Shown here: piece by piece, positions 1 through 9,157 of the stretch
Layout: each line of letters opens with the position of its first letter
How positions within the stretch are numbered: the first letter of the stretch is position 1
Source of the DNA: an uncultured Bacilli bacterium
GTDB taxonomy: Bacteria; Bacillota_I; Bacilli_A; RF39; UBA660
Direction of reading: 5' to 3'
NCBI GenBank assembly: GCA_948479395.1
Contig: CAOLUI010000006.1
Location: 1 to 48,424, forward strand
Length of the DNA stretch: 48,424 nt
Made by a program: the position numbers and the translations under genes
The notes under the pieces: model-generated
The model's database searches: none
What the model was told of the DNA's origin: nothing
The model's input: the letters and a program-made list of their open reading frames with translations, nothing else

Positions 1-1745
1 AATTTTTGCAGTACCTCTAAATTACCATGATATTTCTTATAAATTTTAGCATAATTATACATTTCTTCCCATGATATTATGTTCTTTTTATTTTCAAAAC
101 GCATTCCTATTTTACTTAGTAATTTTCCTCTGTCACTCTCTGGTAAACATTTTCTTCTTTGGGTTGTAATCCACCATCCTAAAGGTATTATTCCATTTTC
201 ATCATATGTATATCCATCATTGGTTTTGAATTTTTGTGGCACTTCTAAATCCCCATGATATTCATAATAAGTTTTAGCCAGTTCATAATGATCTTCCCAA
301 GTTTTAGTTAATCTATCGCTTACATATCTTAACATTTCAAATAGATCTTGGTTTTCAATCTCAATATCAAATGAGGCATCTATTATTTTTATTGGTCTAT
401 TATTATTTCTTAGACCTTTACTTTGAATTTCTTTAATTCTTTCTCCTAGATTATTTTCAAGTTCTTTAATAAAATCATAATTATTAGTCAAATCTATTAT
501 TATCGGAGCTATTAATTTTTCAATCAATTCTTCTTTTGTAACATCATCTTTAAGAAAAATATCTCTGGAATTGCACATTTCTATTAACTCTTCTTTGGAA
601 TAATTATTAAATTGTTCATACATTTCTTTGGTATTACCTCGAACTGCTAATGCTCTACCTAATTGTTCAAAAAATACTATTTCAGAGGTTGTTGCTCGTC
701 CCAATATAATTCCATCAAGTTTTGGCACATGGGGTCCTTCATTATATTGATTGATTGCAAACATTACCCGAAGTTTATCACTGACATCCTCCCCATTTAT
801 TGTAACATCATTATAAAAAGCTAATCTATTTTTTTCCCTATCTTTCCCATTTTACTTGTAGATGAATAAAAATATATATCTTTTTCGGGAATAAATTGTT
901 TGAACCATTCCATGGCTTGTTTTTTTATTGTTTCAATATCATTAATGCCATTTTCAACATAAGTAGGACAGAAGTAAATGTATTTACCATTTGGCTTAAT
1001 ATATTTTTTTAAAATTTCAAAAATTCCTGGAGCTTCATGAATTCTTTTTTTAACATACGTTAAAATTTTTGTATATTCTTTAGGTGGATTATTTAATTTC
1101 TGTATTCTCTCTTCTAATTTATCTACTAAATCAATTAAATTAGTATATGCACTTTTATAAATTGGTTTAGGTAAAACTCCATCTATCATAGCGTCACATA
1201 AATCATATCTATCAACAATTTTTCCAGAAAATAATTCATCTGTACCATGACTTGTCAGATCTCTTTGATATAAAGTACCTCGATTTCTAACATCATAAGC
1301 GGTCATTCCAAATATTTTCATGTGAGGATGAGTTTTAATCATTGTATTAATTCTAGCTCCCCATACTAGGGCGGCAATATGATGAAATTCATCAAGGATT
1401 AATAAATCAGATTCTATAGCAGCTATTTCTTCTTCACTTAAAGAAATAAAACTTTGATATGTGTGAAAGCTTAAATTTGGAAAATCTCTTTTTAAATCTA
1501 AATTAGGATTTTTTTGGATTATTTCATTTATATGTTCAATTATCCCATTAAATGGAACTACATATATTATTTTTTTTGTCTTTATTATCATAAGCTAATT
1601 GTAATCCAATATATGTTTTACCTGTTCCAGTAGCTTTAACAATGCAAACTCTCTGTTCTACTGATTCATAAGCTATCTTTACTTTTCTATAGCTATTAAC
1701 ATTATGATCATATAAACCTACTGTTTGAAATTCATTATCATCCAT
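1..1745 (-). pseudogene. SF2 DEAD/DEAH-type helicase with helicase-associated repeats, two frame breaks, 3' end outside window
   Basis: Read on the minus strand from ATG 1745 (GGTGAG five bases upstream). The N-terminal piece has a Walker A motif, KATGTGKTY. The middle piece has a DExH-like box, LLILDEFHHIAALVWGA. The region 1-820 gives helicase motif VI (QLGRALAVRG) and then at least two helicase-associated repeats of the pattern W-E-x-x-Y ... YHGNLEV ... GWWITTQRR. One frame does not cover it: the frame changes at an A8 run (plus-strand T8, 1570-1577) and changes back at an A7 run (T7, 829-835). One A fewer at the first and one more at the second would make the whole stretch open. Either this is a decaying or slippage-prone gene, or two homopolymer sequencing errors. 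Such helicases often belong to accessory or mobile regions; its target is unknown. Confidence 0.8.
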
Positions 1746-1761
1746 AATACTCACCAACCGA

Positions 1762-3417
1762 TTATTTAATGTAAAATTTTTCTATCCGTTTAGTTATTCT
1801 ATCGTTTCCTAAAATTTTGATAATATCATATAAATTAGGAGTATTAGAAAGTGTTGTTAGAGCAATACGAATTATATTAGTAACATCAACAATACTTCCC
1901 TTAAAATTTTGAGGATTTTCCTTATAAACTTTCATATTACTTTCATATCCTAGCTCTTTACACATTTCTTTTATTCGTTCAAACCAAGTATTTTGGTCAT
2001 CATTTTCGTTATAATACTTGTCTAAATAGATTTTTAATACTTTTTTGACTTCTTCTAAATCAATTTCACCAAAATCATATTCTAGATCTTTAAAGTATTC
2101 ATCATACATATACCAAGTTTTTTCTTTAATTTCACTATAATATGTATAATCTTTTCGAGGCTTTTTTTGCTCACGTTCTATATTATAGATAGCCATAGAA
2201 TAATCTTTATATTTTTCTAAAATATTCGCAAATTCTTGATCATATTTTTTACTCCAAGTAAGTACTTTTTCATAAACTTCTTCTTTGGTTAAATGGCTGA
2301 TATAATTTTTAGAAATATTATCCAATTTATCTAAATCGAAAAGAGCACCACTGCTACTCATTTTTTTAGGAGAAAATTCAAATTCTGTATAAGAAGAAGT
2401 AGAATGTCCTTCTCTCCATGCTTCATAATTTGAATTAATAATAGTCATAACAGCTTCTATAACTGCTGTAGTAGGATAACCTTTTTCTTCATAATAACTC
2501 ATTTTAGCTTCCGGATCTAAACGTTTAGAAATTTTACGGATTTTTTCCCCATCTTTTTTTAATATTAAGGGAATATGGACATATTTAGGCATAATAAATC
2601 CAAAAGTTTTAAAAAGTTCATAATGAATAGGAATAGAACTTACCCATTCTGCCCCACGAACCACGTGAGTTGTACGCATTAAATGATCATCTACTACATG
2701 AGCAAAATGATAAGTAGGAAGACCATTTGATGATTTCATTATCGGAATATCAAGATCATTTTCCGGAAATTCCATTTCGCCATTTACTAAATCATTAAAT
2801 TTAAATTTATGATTAAAATCTCCCCTACTTTTTAAACGAATAGTATACTTCTCGCCATTTTTTATTTTGTTTATGGCTTCTTCAATTGGTAAATCACGAT
2901 ATTTGGCATATCTCCCATAAATTCCTATTCTTCTTTTATCTCTGGCTTGTTCTTTTCTTATTATATCCATTTCTTCTTGAGTCAAAAAACAAGGATAAGC
3001 TTTTCCCTCGCTAACTAAGTATTTAATGAAAGCTTGATATATTTCTTTTCTCTCTGATTGAATATAAGGGCCATAATTACCTTTGGTTTCATTTAGATCA
3101 CGATATTCATATTCATCAGGAGTAATTTCATAATATTCAAGAACTGAGCGAATATATTCAATAGATCCCTTTACCTCACGAGTCCCATCAGTATCTTCAT
3201 TACGTAAATAAAAAATTCCGCCACTTTTTTTGGCTAATAAATAATCAATTAACATGGGCATAAAATGACCGATATGCATAAATCCTGTAGGACTTGGTGC
3301 AAAACGAGTTACTTTGGCCTCAGGAGGCAAATTTCTTTCGGGGTACATTTTTTCATAATCTTCTATTGTTTTATTAATATTAGGGAATATTAAATTAGCT
3401 AAATCTTTATTATTCAT
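1762..3417 (-). CDS. gltX: Glutamate--tRNA ligase
   Basis: Charges tRNA-Glu with glutamate in the cytoplasm (class I aminoacyl-tRNA synthetase). The N-terminal Rossmann fold shows RFAPSPTGFMHIGH with the HIGH motif at residues 48-51, and the second signature appears as KISKR at 295-299 (KMSKS equivalent). At 551 residues it is longer than the roughly 485-residue Bacillus enzyme and matches the longer clostridial-type form, with an extended alpha-helical anticodon-binding C-terminus. The start ATG overlaps the end of the upstream cyclophilin gene by eight bases, so the two are probably co-transcribed. No T-box leader is visible because the gene is internal to an operon. Confidence 0.95.
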   Translation of the reverse strand: MNNKDLANLIFPNINKTIEDYEKMYPERNLPPEAKVTRFAPSPTGFMHIGHFMPMLIDYLLAKKSGGIFYLRNEDTDGTREVKGSIEYIRSVLEYYEITPDEYEYRDLNETKGNYGPYIQSERKEIYQAFIKYLVSEGKAYPCFLTQEEMDIIRKEQARDKRRIGIYGRYAKYRDLPIEEAINKIKNGEKYTIRLKSRGDFNHKFKFNDLVNGEMEFPENDLDIPIMKSSNGLPTYHFAHVVDDHLMRTTHVVRGAEWVSSIPIHYELFKTFGFIMPKYVHIPLILKKDGEKIRKISKRLDPEAKMSYYEEKGYPTTAVIEAVMTIINSNYEAWREGHSTSSYTEFEFSPKKMSSSGALFDLDKLDNISKNYISHLTKEEVYEKVLTWSKKYDQEFANILEKYKDYSMAIYNIEREQKKPRKDYTYYSEIKEKTWYMYDEYFKDLEYDFGEIDLEEVKKVLKIYLDKYYNENDDQNTWFERIKEMCKELGYESNMKVYKENPQNFKGSIVDVTNIIRIALTTLSNTPNLYDIIKILGNDRITKRIEKFYIK

Positions 3418-4057
3418 TTTTATTCACGACCTCTATAAATTCTATACTTTCTATTTTAATATCTTTTAATGGTTTGTCATTTTTATCAGTTACAGATTTG
3501 GCAATGGAATCAACAGTATCCATTCCTGCTATTACTCGACCAAAAGCGGCATATTGGCCATCTAAATGAGGACTATCTTGGTGAACAATAAAAAACTGAC
3601 TACTAGCAGAATCCATTACATTGGTTCTGGCCATGGAAACAATTCCACGATCATGTTTTAAATTATTTTCTACTCCATTAGCACTAAATTCCCCTTTTAT
3701 AGTCTCAGCTTCTCTTCCTAAAGTTTCTCCATCGCCAGTTTGAATCATAAAATTTTTAATAACACGATGAAAAATTACATCATTGTAAAAATCATTAGCC
3801 ACTAATTTTTGAAAGTTAGCTACCGTAATTGGCGCAATATCAGGATATAATTCAATCAAAATTTTTTTATCATTTTGAATATTTAAAACAATCTTATCTC
3901 TTCTTTGATTAATTTCATAATAATATACATTATCATAACTTTTTTCTTCACTTTTTATAATTTCTTGAGGGTCTTCATAATTTTTTTCTTCTGTTTTTTC
4001 ACAACCTATTACAAATAAAAAGCCAATAACCATTAATAATACTTTTAACTTTTTCAT
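3410..4057 (-). CDS. Lipoprotein peptidyl-prolyl cis-trans isomerase, cyclophilin type
   Basis: A predicted membrane-anchored foldase acting outside the cytoplasmic membrane. Residues 1-19 form a lipoprotein signal ending in FVIGC, with Cys19 as the lipidated residue, followed by a short charged linker. The cyclophilin domain occupies about residues 50-210 and contains the family motifs FHRVIKNFMIQTGDG, SQFFIVHQ and YAAFGRVIAGMD, including the catalytic Arg of FHRV. The start overlaps the stop of the upstream AlkD-like gene as ATGA, and the gene itself overlaps gltX by eight bases, so the three form one operon. The family assignment is firm; the client proteins are unknown. Confidence 0.93.
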   Translation of the reverse strand: MKKLKVLLMVIGFLFVIGCEKTEEKNYEDPQEIIKSEEKSYDNVYYYEINQRRDKIVLNIQNDKKILIELYPDIAPITVANFQKLVANDFYNDVIFHRVIKNFMIQTGDGETLGREAETIKGEFSANGVENNLKHDRGIVSMARTNVMDSASSQFFIVHQDSPHLDGQYAAFGRVIAGMDTVDSIAKSVTDKNDKPLKDIKIESIEFIEVVNKNE

Positions 4058-4779
4058 AAGATCTCCTTTTTCTTTAAGCTATTTAAATATAATTTATCTT
4101 CTTTGCTTACGCGATAACTATCCCTTATTTTACTAATAGTTTTGTTAAATGTAAATGTATTTACTTGGCTTTTTAATAAATATTCTAAAGTTTTATCACG
4201 ATACTTTATAAAACATTCACACAAAAGCCAAGAAATGCCCATATTGACATAATATTTGTCTAATTCTATTTCATCTATTAATTTAAAAATACAATCTAAA
4301 TATTCATCACTCACATAAAAATTTAATAAAATAATTAATCCTACGCGTATTCTAAATTCTTCACTACTTTTTAGATACTTAGAAAAATAATTAAACCAAT
4401 AATCTTTATCTTGATTAATAATTTTTAAACTATTACAGAATCCATCACAAATTGCCCAGTTATCAATTAAAAGTACATAATCTTCTAAATATTTTAATAA
4501 TAAATCTTTATCTCTAATACTTGCTATAACAAAACCTTTAATCATTACTTCTTCATAATAGTTAGTATCTGAATATTTAAAAAAAGATTCTATATCTCCT
4601 TTACTAATCATTTTGGCTATCTTTCGTTGAATTGGAACTTTGATCCCCAAAATTTCATACTTTGTTGGAGTTAATTTACCATGAAACTTTCTATAATTTT
4701 CATCACTTAAGCTTTTTAAATAAATGATATATTCATTATAATCATTTTTTAACCATTTTTTACATTTTAATTTTTCCAT
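4054..4779 (-). CDS. DNA alkylation repair protein, AlkD-like
   Basis: Predicted HEAT-like-repeat DNA glycosylase family protein (AlkC/AlkD superfamily), which removes alkylated bases from DNA. The 241 residues show the family's helical repeats and late signature motifs: IDNWAICDGFC in the middle and YYVNMGISWLLCECFIKY followed by NKTISKIRDSYRV near the C-terminus. Length fits AlkD (about 230-240). The TGA stop overlaps the next start as ATGA, which supports coupling with the downstream cyclophilin. It is first in its operon. Substrate range cannot be told from sequence. Confidence 0.88.
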   Translation of the reverse strand: MEKLKCKKWLKNDYNEYIIYLKSLSDENYRKFHGKLTPTKYEILGIKVPIQRKIAKMISKGDIESFFKYSDTNYYEEVMIKGFVIASIRDKDLLLKYLEDYVLLIDNWAICDGFCNSLKIINQDKDYWFNYFSKYLKSSEEFRIRVGLIILLNFYVSDEYLDCIFKLIDEIELDKYYVNMGISWLLCECFIKYRDKTLEYLLKSQVNTFTFNKTISKIRDSYRVSKEDKLYLNSLKKKEIL

Positions 4780-4800
4780 AACTTAAGTATAACAAAAAAT

Positions 4801-4828
4801 AAAAAAATTTTGAATGATTCAAAATTTA
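4801..4828 (-). terminator. Intrinsic terminator of the 4826-6457 lipoprotein gene
   Basis: A perfect 10-bp inverted repeat (AAATTTTGAA / TTCAAAATTT, loop TGA) at 4805-4827 overlaps the stop codon. On the minus strand it is followed by a long T-rich run. Confidence 0.75.
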
Positions 4829-6457
4829 TTTAAAAGGGGTACGAACTAATTTTATATCCTCATTTTTACATGTAAATTCATCTGTTAAAGTTCCATCTTC
4901 ATTTAAAGAATATTGATTGACTAGATTATATCCTGTTACAACATATCCCATATTTAAAAATAATTCATAATTTTCCATATTATCTACTTCTATTACTATA
5001 TCTTCTTTAGCCATAATAATAGAACGAATACATCTAAAAATAGAAGTCCCATATAAAGAAGTTTGCCCATTTTGATTATTTTCTAAATCTTGATTGTTTC
5101 TATAAATATTTTCATCATCAGAAACTAAGTTAACAAAGTCTCCAATACTTGGAGTAGTCATATATAAAATTTCCTCATTGGAAGAAACATTCAATTTTTC
5201 TTTTACTTTTTTTAATTTAAAATAACCCTCTAAATTTTTTAATAAACTATTATATTCTCTATAAAATTCATCTTCATATAATTTAAAATGTTCTAGATTA
5301 GAACAATATCTAATAGCTCCTTCTAAATTTGCCTCAGGCCCATGTCCTAAATTTTCTTTAAAACATAAATATTCTACATTTGATAAATCAGAAAAAGCTG
5401 AGATATCTGAACAATTTAAAGATAGTAAACTTACGTAAGAATTATTTGGAAAAGAAAAACTTGTATCGGCAATAATATCTGTATGAGTAAAATTTAAATA
5501 TAATTGTTCATTATTGGATTTAATTTTTATATTACCTAATTTTCCATTTGTTTTATCAAAATCGGAATCTTTATCATAAGCAGATAAGGAAAAGGAAGAA
5601 ATTTTCTCATTTAAAGTTAAATCTAAATTAATTGGATTTTTAAAACCAGCTGCATCTATTTTTATACTATTTGTATTTAATTTGCTTAATAAAGAAAATT
5701 CTTCTGAAGTTATCCCTCTATAATTTTTTTTATCTCTTTGATATACATTAAAACTTTTAATACCAATATTATTATCAACTAAAAATTTTAATAATTCTTT
5801 TAAATTACTTTTTTCTTCATATTGATTATCAATCCAATGAAATTTGGCATTACTTACATCACAAGAAGAAAGGATTTTTTTGGCTATATCTAAATTATTA
5901 TTAGAAAATCTGATATCCTCCAATTGTTGATTAAACGCCGAACAATCAAATTCTCCATCAATGTTTTGTAAAACTAATCTTTTTAAATTAGAAAAATTTC
6001 CTTTCCTCGAATCAAATGAACCATTAAATTTATCTATGGATAAATTTTCAATATTAGAAAAATCTATTTTAGAAAAATCAAATGTATTATCTAAAAATAA
6101 AAAATTTAACTCTTGAACATTTCCTTCTTTTATAACTAAATTTAATTGTTTGTAAAATAAATCTGATAATTTTTTATTTCCCTCTGTTTCTCTCCCTATA
6201 ATCATTAATTCTTTGGATGATTGGCCATGATAAGATACATTTACTAATTCATTAGATAAGGATTTTGCATAGCTTTCTAAATCTTGTCTATTTTCTAAAC
6301 TTACTTCTATACTCTCTTTTATTTCATCGGTTAAGTAATTTTCTTCTAATAACGAAACTGCTTCTTTTTTAGAAGGTTGTTCTTTACAACTAGCTAATGA
6401 TAAAGCTGTTGCTAAAGATAATGCCCCTAAAGTAGTATATTTTGATATTTTTTTCAT
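4826..6457 (-). CDS. Large lipoprotein of unknown function with leucine-rich-repeat-like pattern
   Basis: A 543-residue protein with a lipoprotein signal: MKKISK, a hydrophobic stretch, then LASC with Cys24 as the likely lipidation site. It should therefore sit on the outer face of the membrane. The mature part is asparagine-, serine- and leucine-rich. It has recurring segments of the type L-x-x-L-x-L-x-N/D (for example NLSIDKFNGSF, LKRLVLQNIDGEF, LEDIRFSNNNLD), which look like irregular leucine-rich repeats, a fold often used for binding. No catalytic motif is recognisable. It stands alone, with its own terminator downstream and a gap of about 64 bases upstream. Function is not assigned. Confidence 0.75.
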   Translation of the reverse strand: MKKISKYTTLGALSLATALSLASCKEQPSKKEAVSLLEENYLTDEIKESIEVSLENRQDLESYAKSLSNELVNVSYHGQSSKELMIIGRETEGNKKLSDLFYKQLNLVIKEGNVQELNFLFLDNTFDFSKIDFSNIENLSIDKFNGSFDSRKGNFSNLKRLVLQNIDGEFDCSAFNQQLEDIRFSNNNLDIAKKILSSCDVSNAKFHWIDNQYEEKSNLKELLKFLVDNNIGIKSFNVYQRDKKNYRGITSEEFSLLSKLNTNSIKIDAAGFKNPINLDLTLNEKISSFSLSAYDKDSDFDKTNGKLGNIKIKSNNEQLYLNFTHTDIIADTSFSFPNNSYVSLLSLNCSDISAFSDLSNVEYLCFKENLGHGPEANLEGAIRYCSNLEHFKLYEDEFYREYNSLLKNLEGYFKLKKVKEKLNVSSNEEILYMTTPSIGDFVNLVSDDENIYRNNQDLENNQNGQTSLYGTSIFRCIRSIIMAKEDIVIEVDNMENYELFLNMGYVVTGYNLVNQYSLNEDGTLTDEFTCKNEDIKLVRTPFK

Positions 6458-6521
6458 AAAATGACCTCTTTCTTATTTATGTTATTATACACTCTTCTTT
6501 TATTTAGACAAGTTTTTTAAT

Positions 6522-7397
6522 TCAACTTATAAAAGTCATCAAAGCAATACAAATAACACCAACAATTAATGAAACTACTTTCTTTACATTCATTTTATCT
6601 GTTTTTCTAATAGTAGAGATAATTACCACAAAAAACAATTGTAATTTCATTATTAAAGAAATTAAAATGGGCGTATCATTAGTATAAGCAAACATATTTA
6701 AAAGACTAGTTAGAGTATAAATAAAACCTAAAAGAATAATGGTTTTACTAAATTCTTTTTTATCTTTTGCAACTAAAGGTTTAATATTTTTTTGGTCTCT
6801 TTTATAAAGAAAATAAAAAACTATAATAGAAATGATAGAATAAACAAAATTTATGCCATATTCATCAGCCCCTTTACTACTAGCTAGTTTAATAAAATAA
6901 GGTTCTGAAGTATAAAAAATAGTAGCCGTAATTAAAATAAAAATATTCTTTAAGTTAATTTCTTTATTTTTAATTTCTGCTTTCATTTTATTGGTTTCAT
7001 AAGAAAAAACATAAATAGCTCCAAAAAAGATGAAAAAAATAATTAAAAATATTAATTTAGGTTTAATATAGCCTAAAAATATATCACATAATAAAACTAA
7101 AAATAAGCTTCCAGAATCAATTAAATTAGCTAAACCAATAGGTAGAGTTTGAATGGCTTTGCCATAACAATAATCTCCTCCAATAAGTGCTAGAGAATAA
7201 ATAATAAGAATTAAAAAAGCCAAAAAAGTCATGTTTATTCCTACAATTAAAGCAAGAATTATCGAAAATATTCCAGATACTAAACTCATCCAAAAAAAAT
7301 ATTGATTTTCATTAAATTTTAATAAAATTTTTTCTTCTAAGATATCCCCGATGGAATGAAAAATGGTCCATAAAAAGGCGGCATTTTTTCCTCGCAT
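6522..7397 (-). CDS. EamA-like (DMT superfamily) transporter
   Basis: An integral membrane protein of 291 residues with about ten hydrophobic segments arranged as two similar halves, the layout of the EamA domain of the drug/metabolite transporter superfamily. Motifs such as the small-residue-rich ALIGGDYCYGKAIQTLP at the end of the first half fit the family. A slightly longer reading from GTG 7406 exists. ATG 7397 is chosen because AGGGAA lies nine bases before it. Its substrate is unknown; family members export metabolites or amino acids. Monocistronic and divergent from the Y-family polymerase operon. Confidence 0.75.
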   Translation of the reverse strand: MRGKNAAFLWTIFHSIGDILEEKILLKFNENQYFFWMSLVSGIFSIILALIVGINMTFLAFLILIIYSLALIGGDYCYGKAIQTLPIGLANLIDSGSLFLVLLCDIFLGYIKPKLIFLIIFFIFFGAIYVFSYETNKMKAEIKNKEINLKNIFILITATIFYTSEPYFIKLASSKGADEYGINFVYSIISIIVFYFLYKRDQKNIKPLVAKDKKEFSKTIILLGFIYTLTSLLNMFAYTNDTPILISLIMKLQLFFVVIISTIRKTDKMNVKKVVSLIVGVICIALMTFIS

Positions 7398-7474
7398 TAA
7401 AATCACTTCCCTATTAATTCAAAGAAATTGTACCCCATTATTTAACGTTTGTAAATATTACCAGATAATACCAA

Positions 7475-7521
7475 TTGTATTAAATTAATTTTTTGTTATA
7501 ATTTGATTAAACGTTTGTTCG
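7475..7521 (+). promoter_or_regulatory. Promoter with LexA-like box for the Y-family polymerase operon
   Basis: An extended -10 (TGTTATAAT, core 7497-7502) has a TTGTAT -35-like hexamer 16 bases upstream. Directly downstream, 7508-7521 reads TAAACGTTTGTTCG, matching 8 of 10 fixed positions of the Bacillus LexA operator (CGAAC-N4-GTTCG). Binding there would block the transcription start, so SOS control is inferred. The operator overlaps the edge of the ribosome binding site GGAGG. Confidence 0.6.
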
Positions 7522-7531
7522 GAGGAAAATA

Positions 7532-8785
7532 ATGGAAAAGTTACCACATTTTTTATGTATTGATTTAAAAAGTTTTTTTGCTTCCTGTGAATGTCTAGAA
7601 AGAAATTTAGATCCTTTTATAACTCCTTTAGTTGTTGCTAATAAAAAGCAAGGGAAAGGAGCAATTACCCTAGCCGTTACGCCTTTTTTAAAAAAACAAG
7701 GAATTAAAGGCAGGACAAGGCTTTATGAAATCCCTAAAAATATTCAATATTTTATTGTTAATCCGCGAATGAAATTATATGCCGAAAAATCGAAAGAAGT
7801 TATAAGTATATATCTAGATTTTGTAGCTCAAGAAGATTTACATATATATTCAATTGATGAATGTTTTTTAGATATTACTAATTATTTAAATTTATATAAA
7901 AAATCAGATTATGAGATAGCTTTAGATATATTAAATACGATAAAAGCTAAAACAGGTCTTACTGCTACTTGTGGAATAGGACCTAATATGTTACTTGCTA
8001 AAGTAGCCATGGATATAGATGCTAAACATATGAGTAATTGTATTGCTAAATGGGAAGTAAAAGATATTGAAGATAAATTATGGAAGATTAAACCTTTATC
8101 TAAAATGTGGGGCATTGGAAAACAAATGGAAAAACATCTTCATAATTTAGGAATCTACTCTATTAAAGATCTAGCTTTATATGATAAAAATAAATTAAAA
8201 GATAAATTTGGCATAATGGGTTTAGAGTTATGGAATCATGCTAATGGAATTGATACTTCTAAAATAAGTGATTTTAAAAATATTAAAAAAGATAAATCTT
8301 TTAGTCATAGTCAAGTTTTATTTAAAGATTATTATGCGGAAAATACGAAATTAATTATTAGAGAAATGAGCGAAGTATTAGCGAGTCGACTGCGCCAAGC
8401 AAATTATGAATCTTCTTGCATTGGTTTAGGAATTAGCTATTCTAAAAATTATCAGGACGGTTTTTTTCACACTACTAAATTAGAAGTTCCTACTAATGAT
8501 ATAAATATTATTATTAAAACATGTTTTTTACTTTTTGAACGATATTATAATTTTTTACCTGTTCGAAAAGTAACAATTAGTTGTAGCTACTTAAGTAAAT
8601 CATTAGGTATTCAATTAAATATTTTTGAAAATTATGAAAATATTTTAAAAAAGAAAAATTATCTTCAAACTATTGATGATGTAAAAAATAAATTTGGGAA
8701 AAATAGTCTTTTAAAAGCTACTAATTTACTTCCTGATTCAACTGCTATTGAACGAAATAAAAAACAAGGAGGTCATTATGAATAA
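7532..8785 (+). CDS. Y-family translesion DNA polymerase (UvrX/YqjW-like)
   Basis: An error-prone DNA polymerase that copies past damaged bases. The palm carries FLCIDLKSFFASCE with Asp11, and IYSIDECFLDIT with Asp109-Glu110, the metal-binding acids. A helix-hairpin-helix segment follows (MWGIGKQMEKHLHNLGI) and then a little-finger domain. At 417 residues it fits the UvrX/YqjW group rather than the shorter DinB. The next gene is a YolD-family protein, a pairing known from Bacillus (yqjW-yqjX, uvrX-yolD). A GGAGG ribosome binding site precedes the ATG, and a LexA-like box upstream suggests SOS induction. Confidence 0.92.
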   Translation: MEKLPHFLCIDLKSFFASCECLERNLDPFITPLVVANKKQGKGAITLAVTPFLKKQGIKGRTRLYEIPKNIQYFIVNPRMKLYAEKSKEVISIYLDFVAQEDLHIYSIDECFLDITNYLNLYKKSDYEIALDILNTIKAKTGLTATCGIGPNMLLAKVAMDIDAKHMSNCIAKWEVKDIEDKLWKIKPLSKMWGIGKQMEKHLHNLGIYSIKDLALYDKNKLKDKFGIMGLELWNHANGIDTSKISDFKNIKKDKSFSHSQVLFKDYYAENTKLIIREMSEVLASRLRQANYESSCIGLGISYSKNYQDGFFHTTKLEVPTNDINIIIKTCFLLFERYYNFLPVRKVTISCSYLSKSLGIQLNIFENYENILKKKNYLQTIDDVKNKFGKNSLLKATNLLPDSTAIERNKKQGGHYE

Positions 8786-9098
8786 AGATCGCGGAATTAT
8801 TAAATGGATCCCTTTTAACACTTTAATTACTCAAAAACAAATTATTGATGAATTAACCAAAGAAAAACAAAGAATTAAAAAACCCCTTCTTTCTTTAGAA
8901 CAACAACAAGAAATTGCCGAAAAAATTATAGAAGCATTTTATGAACAAGTTGAAATAGAAATTATATATTTTAAAGCTGGATATATTTTAAAAACAACAA
9001 GTTTAATAAAAAATATTGATTATGTTTTAAAAAAAGTTATTTTAAATAATCAACAAAATTTAGTATTTAACCAAATACTCAATATTAATTTCTTATAA
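8778..9098 (+). CDS. YolD-like family protein
   Basis: A 106-residue protein beginning DRGIIKWIPFNTL, the typical start of YolD-family proteins, which accompany UvrX/YqjW-type polymerases in Bacillus. Their molecular role is not settled; a regulatory or accessory role for the polymerase is assumed from the conserved pairing. ATG 8778 is chosen over an upstream start (8748) because AAGGAGG sits just before it and the protein then begins with the family motif. The gene overlaps the polymerase stop by eight bases, so translation is probably coupled. Confidence 0.85.
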   Translation: MNKDRGIIKWIPFNTLITQKQIIDELTKEKQRIKKPLLSLEQQQEIAEKIIEAFYEQVEIEIIYFKAGYILKTTSLIKNIDYVLKKVILNNQQNLVFNQILNINFL

Positions 9099-9157
9099 TT
9101 AATTATTTTGGTCTTTTTTGCATATTATGTTATATTATTAAAAGAAAAGAGGTTAAG

